From NCBI GenBank assembly GCA_009663005.1, contig VIGQ01000033.1:1-32500 (forward strand): a stretch of 32,500 nt of DNA. The letters run 5' to 3'. The stretch comes from Actinidia chinensis. Lineage: Eukaryota; Streptophyta; Magnoliopsida; Ericales; Actinidiaceae. The translations under genes and the position numbers were made by a program. Of this stretch, positions 32,068 to 32,500 are shown piece by piece. Position 1 is the first letter of the stretch. The number at the start of each line of letters is the position of its first letter. The notes under the pieces were generated by a model. The model saw only the letters and a program-made list of their open reading frames with translations. It made no database searches and was not told the DNA's origin.

Positions 32068-32086
32068 TCAAGTTGGGGGGTGGGAT
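32068..32086 (+). other. G-rich post-pol motif or purine tract
   Basis: TTGCATTGAGAACACTGCAC is followed by AAGTTGGGGGGTGGGAT. Athila and related elements carry such a motif after pol; it can act as, or resemble, a purine tract. Confidence 0.45.
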
Positions 32087-32089
32087 TAT

Positions 32090-32500
32090 TTTTTTTTATA
32101 GCAATTTCTTGTTTGAGTAGTTTATTAGTATAAGGTAGTAATTTTTAAAAAAAAAAAAATTATTAGTCAAATTTTTACTTATCAGTGGATTAGGATATAT
32201 TTGAGGGTCTAAGCATGCTCATGTGAATTTAAAAAAATCCGATTTGATGCTTAAATTTTAATTTCACACGCTGTAAAATGGACCATTTTTACATAACTCT
32301 AGTAAGCCAATAAACAAAGTTGAACTACTATGTATTCATGAAATCTTACAAGTATCCAGTTTTGATAACAGACACTTTGACCTCTCTTTTTTGTTGTGAG
32401 AAACTAATATTCTTATTAAAAAAGGCCTAACATTTATATTTGGGTTTGTCAATATATTTATTTCATTATTTATGGCATCTAGAGGATTTTGATACAATGC
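32090..32500. other. AT-rich end of window, nothing recognised
   Basis: No coding frame or LTR start could be fixed here. It may belong to the 3' part of the second Athila-like element. Confidence 0.4.

Larger units (their letters stand above)
29101..32500 (+). mobile_element. Second Athila-like element, running off the window
   Basis: It begins with an LTR (TGTAATACCTGATAAATAC...) inserted into the ITLRSGK region of a minus-strand gag remnant. The LTR is followed by a decayed tRNA-Asp-type primer binding site at 30515, a gag fragment with a zinc knuckle, and a G-rich motif at about 32071. Between the gag fragment and the G-rich motif only about 500 bases remain, so pol has been deleted here too. 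The 3' LTR is not in the window. Confidence 0.55.

Overview
This window looks like nuclear DNA of a flowering plant, probably a eudicot. It is AT-rich, it carries a broken plant-type cyclic nucleotide-gated channel gene, and most of it is decayed plant retrotransposons of the Ty3/gypsy Tat and Athila types plus a copia-like LTR. I found no intact protein gene. There are no rRNA or tRNA genes, no CRISPR array and no bacterial-style operon. All family names rest on motifs recognised by eye; no database search was possible.

Left part (1-7085): AT-rich spacer with small elements. These are a weak inverted repeat (about 1598-2075), a miniature LTR element on the minus strand (TRIM, about 2441-2824), a MULE-type MITE with long inverted repeats and a 9-bp target duplication (4555-5092), and a non-autonomous hAT element with a perfect 8-bp target duplication (5530-6332). 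Between them (2948-3501, minus) is the broken N-terminal part of a CNGC4-like ion channel gene. Its 5' end is tandemly duplicated (3471-3689), so a second start codon with a 10-codon upstream ORF lies ahead of the gene.

Central part (7086 to about 25190): one Tat-lineage Ty3/gypsy element on the minus strand. From right to left it carries gag, protease, reverse transcriptase, RNase H and integrase, then an extra gene on the opposite strand (plus) that runs back toward pol, then the 3' LTR (7086-7952). Four later insertions interrupt or bound it. A copia-like solo LTR (8694-15801) sits in the extra gene. A 5.9-kb non-autonomous Ty3 element (9702-15606, target duplication ATCTT) sits inside that solo LTR. 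An Athila-like solo LTR (23164-24684, target duplication CCTAT) sits in gag. The N-terminal end of gag stops at about 25190, against an Athila-like deletion derivative (about 25200-28680). The Tat 5' LTR was not found in the window.

Right part (28690-32500): a minus-strand remnant of an Athila-type gag/protease junction (28690-29100), cut by the 5' LTR of another Athila-like element on the plus strand (29101 to beyond the window end) with a primer binding site, a zinc-knuckle gag fragment and a G-rich motif.

Frameshifts and single-base indels are very common everywhere, including between the two LTRs of the 5.9-kb element. That fits old, dead elements, but it could also come partly from an unpolished long-read assembly, so broken-gene calls carry that caveat. 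The most interesting content is the spliced-looking antisense gene of the Tat element, the multi-layer nest with recoverable target duplications, and the duplicated start region of the channel gene.
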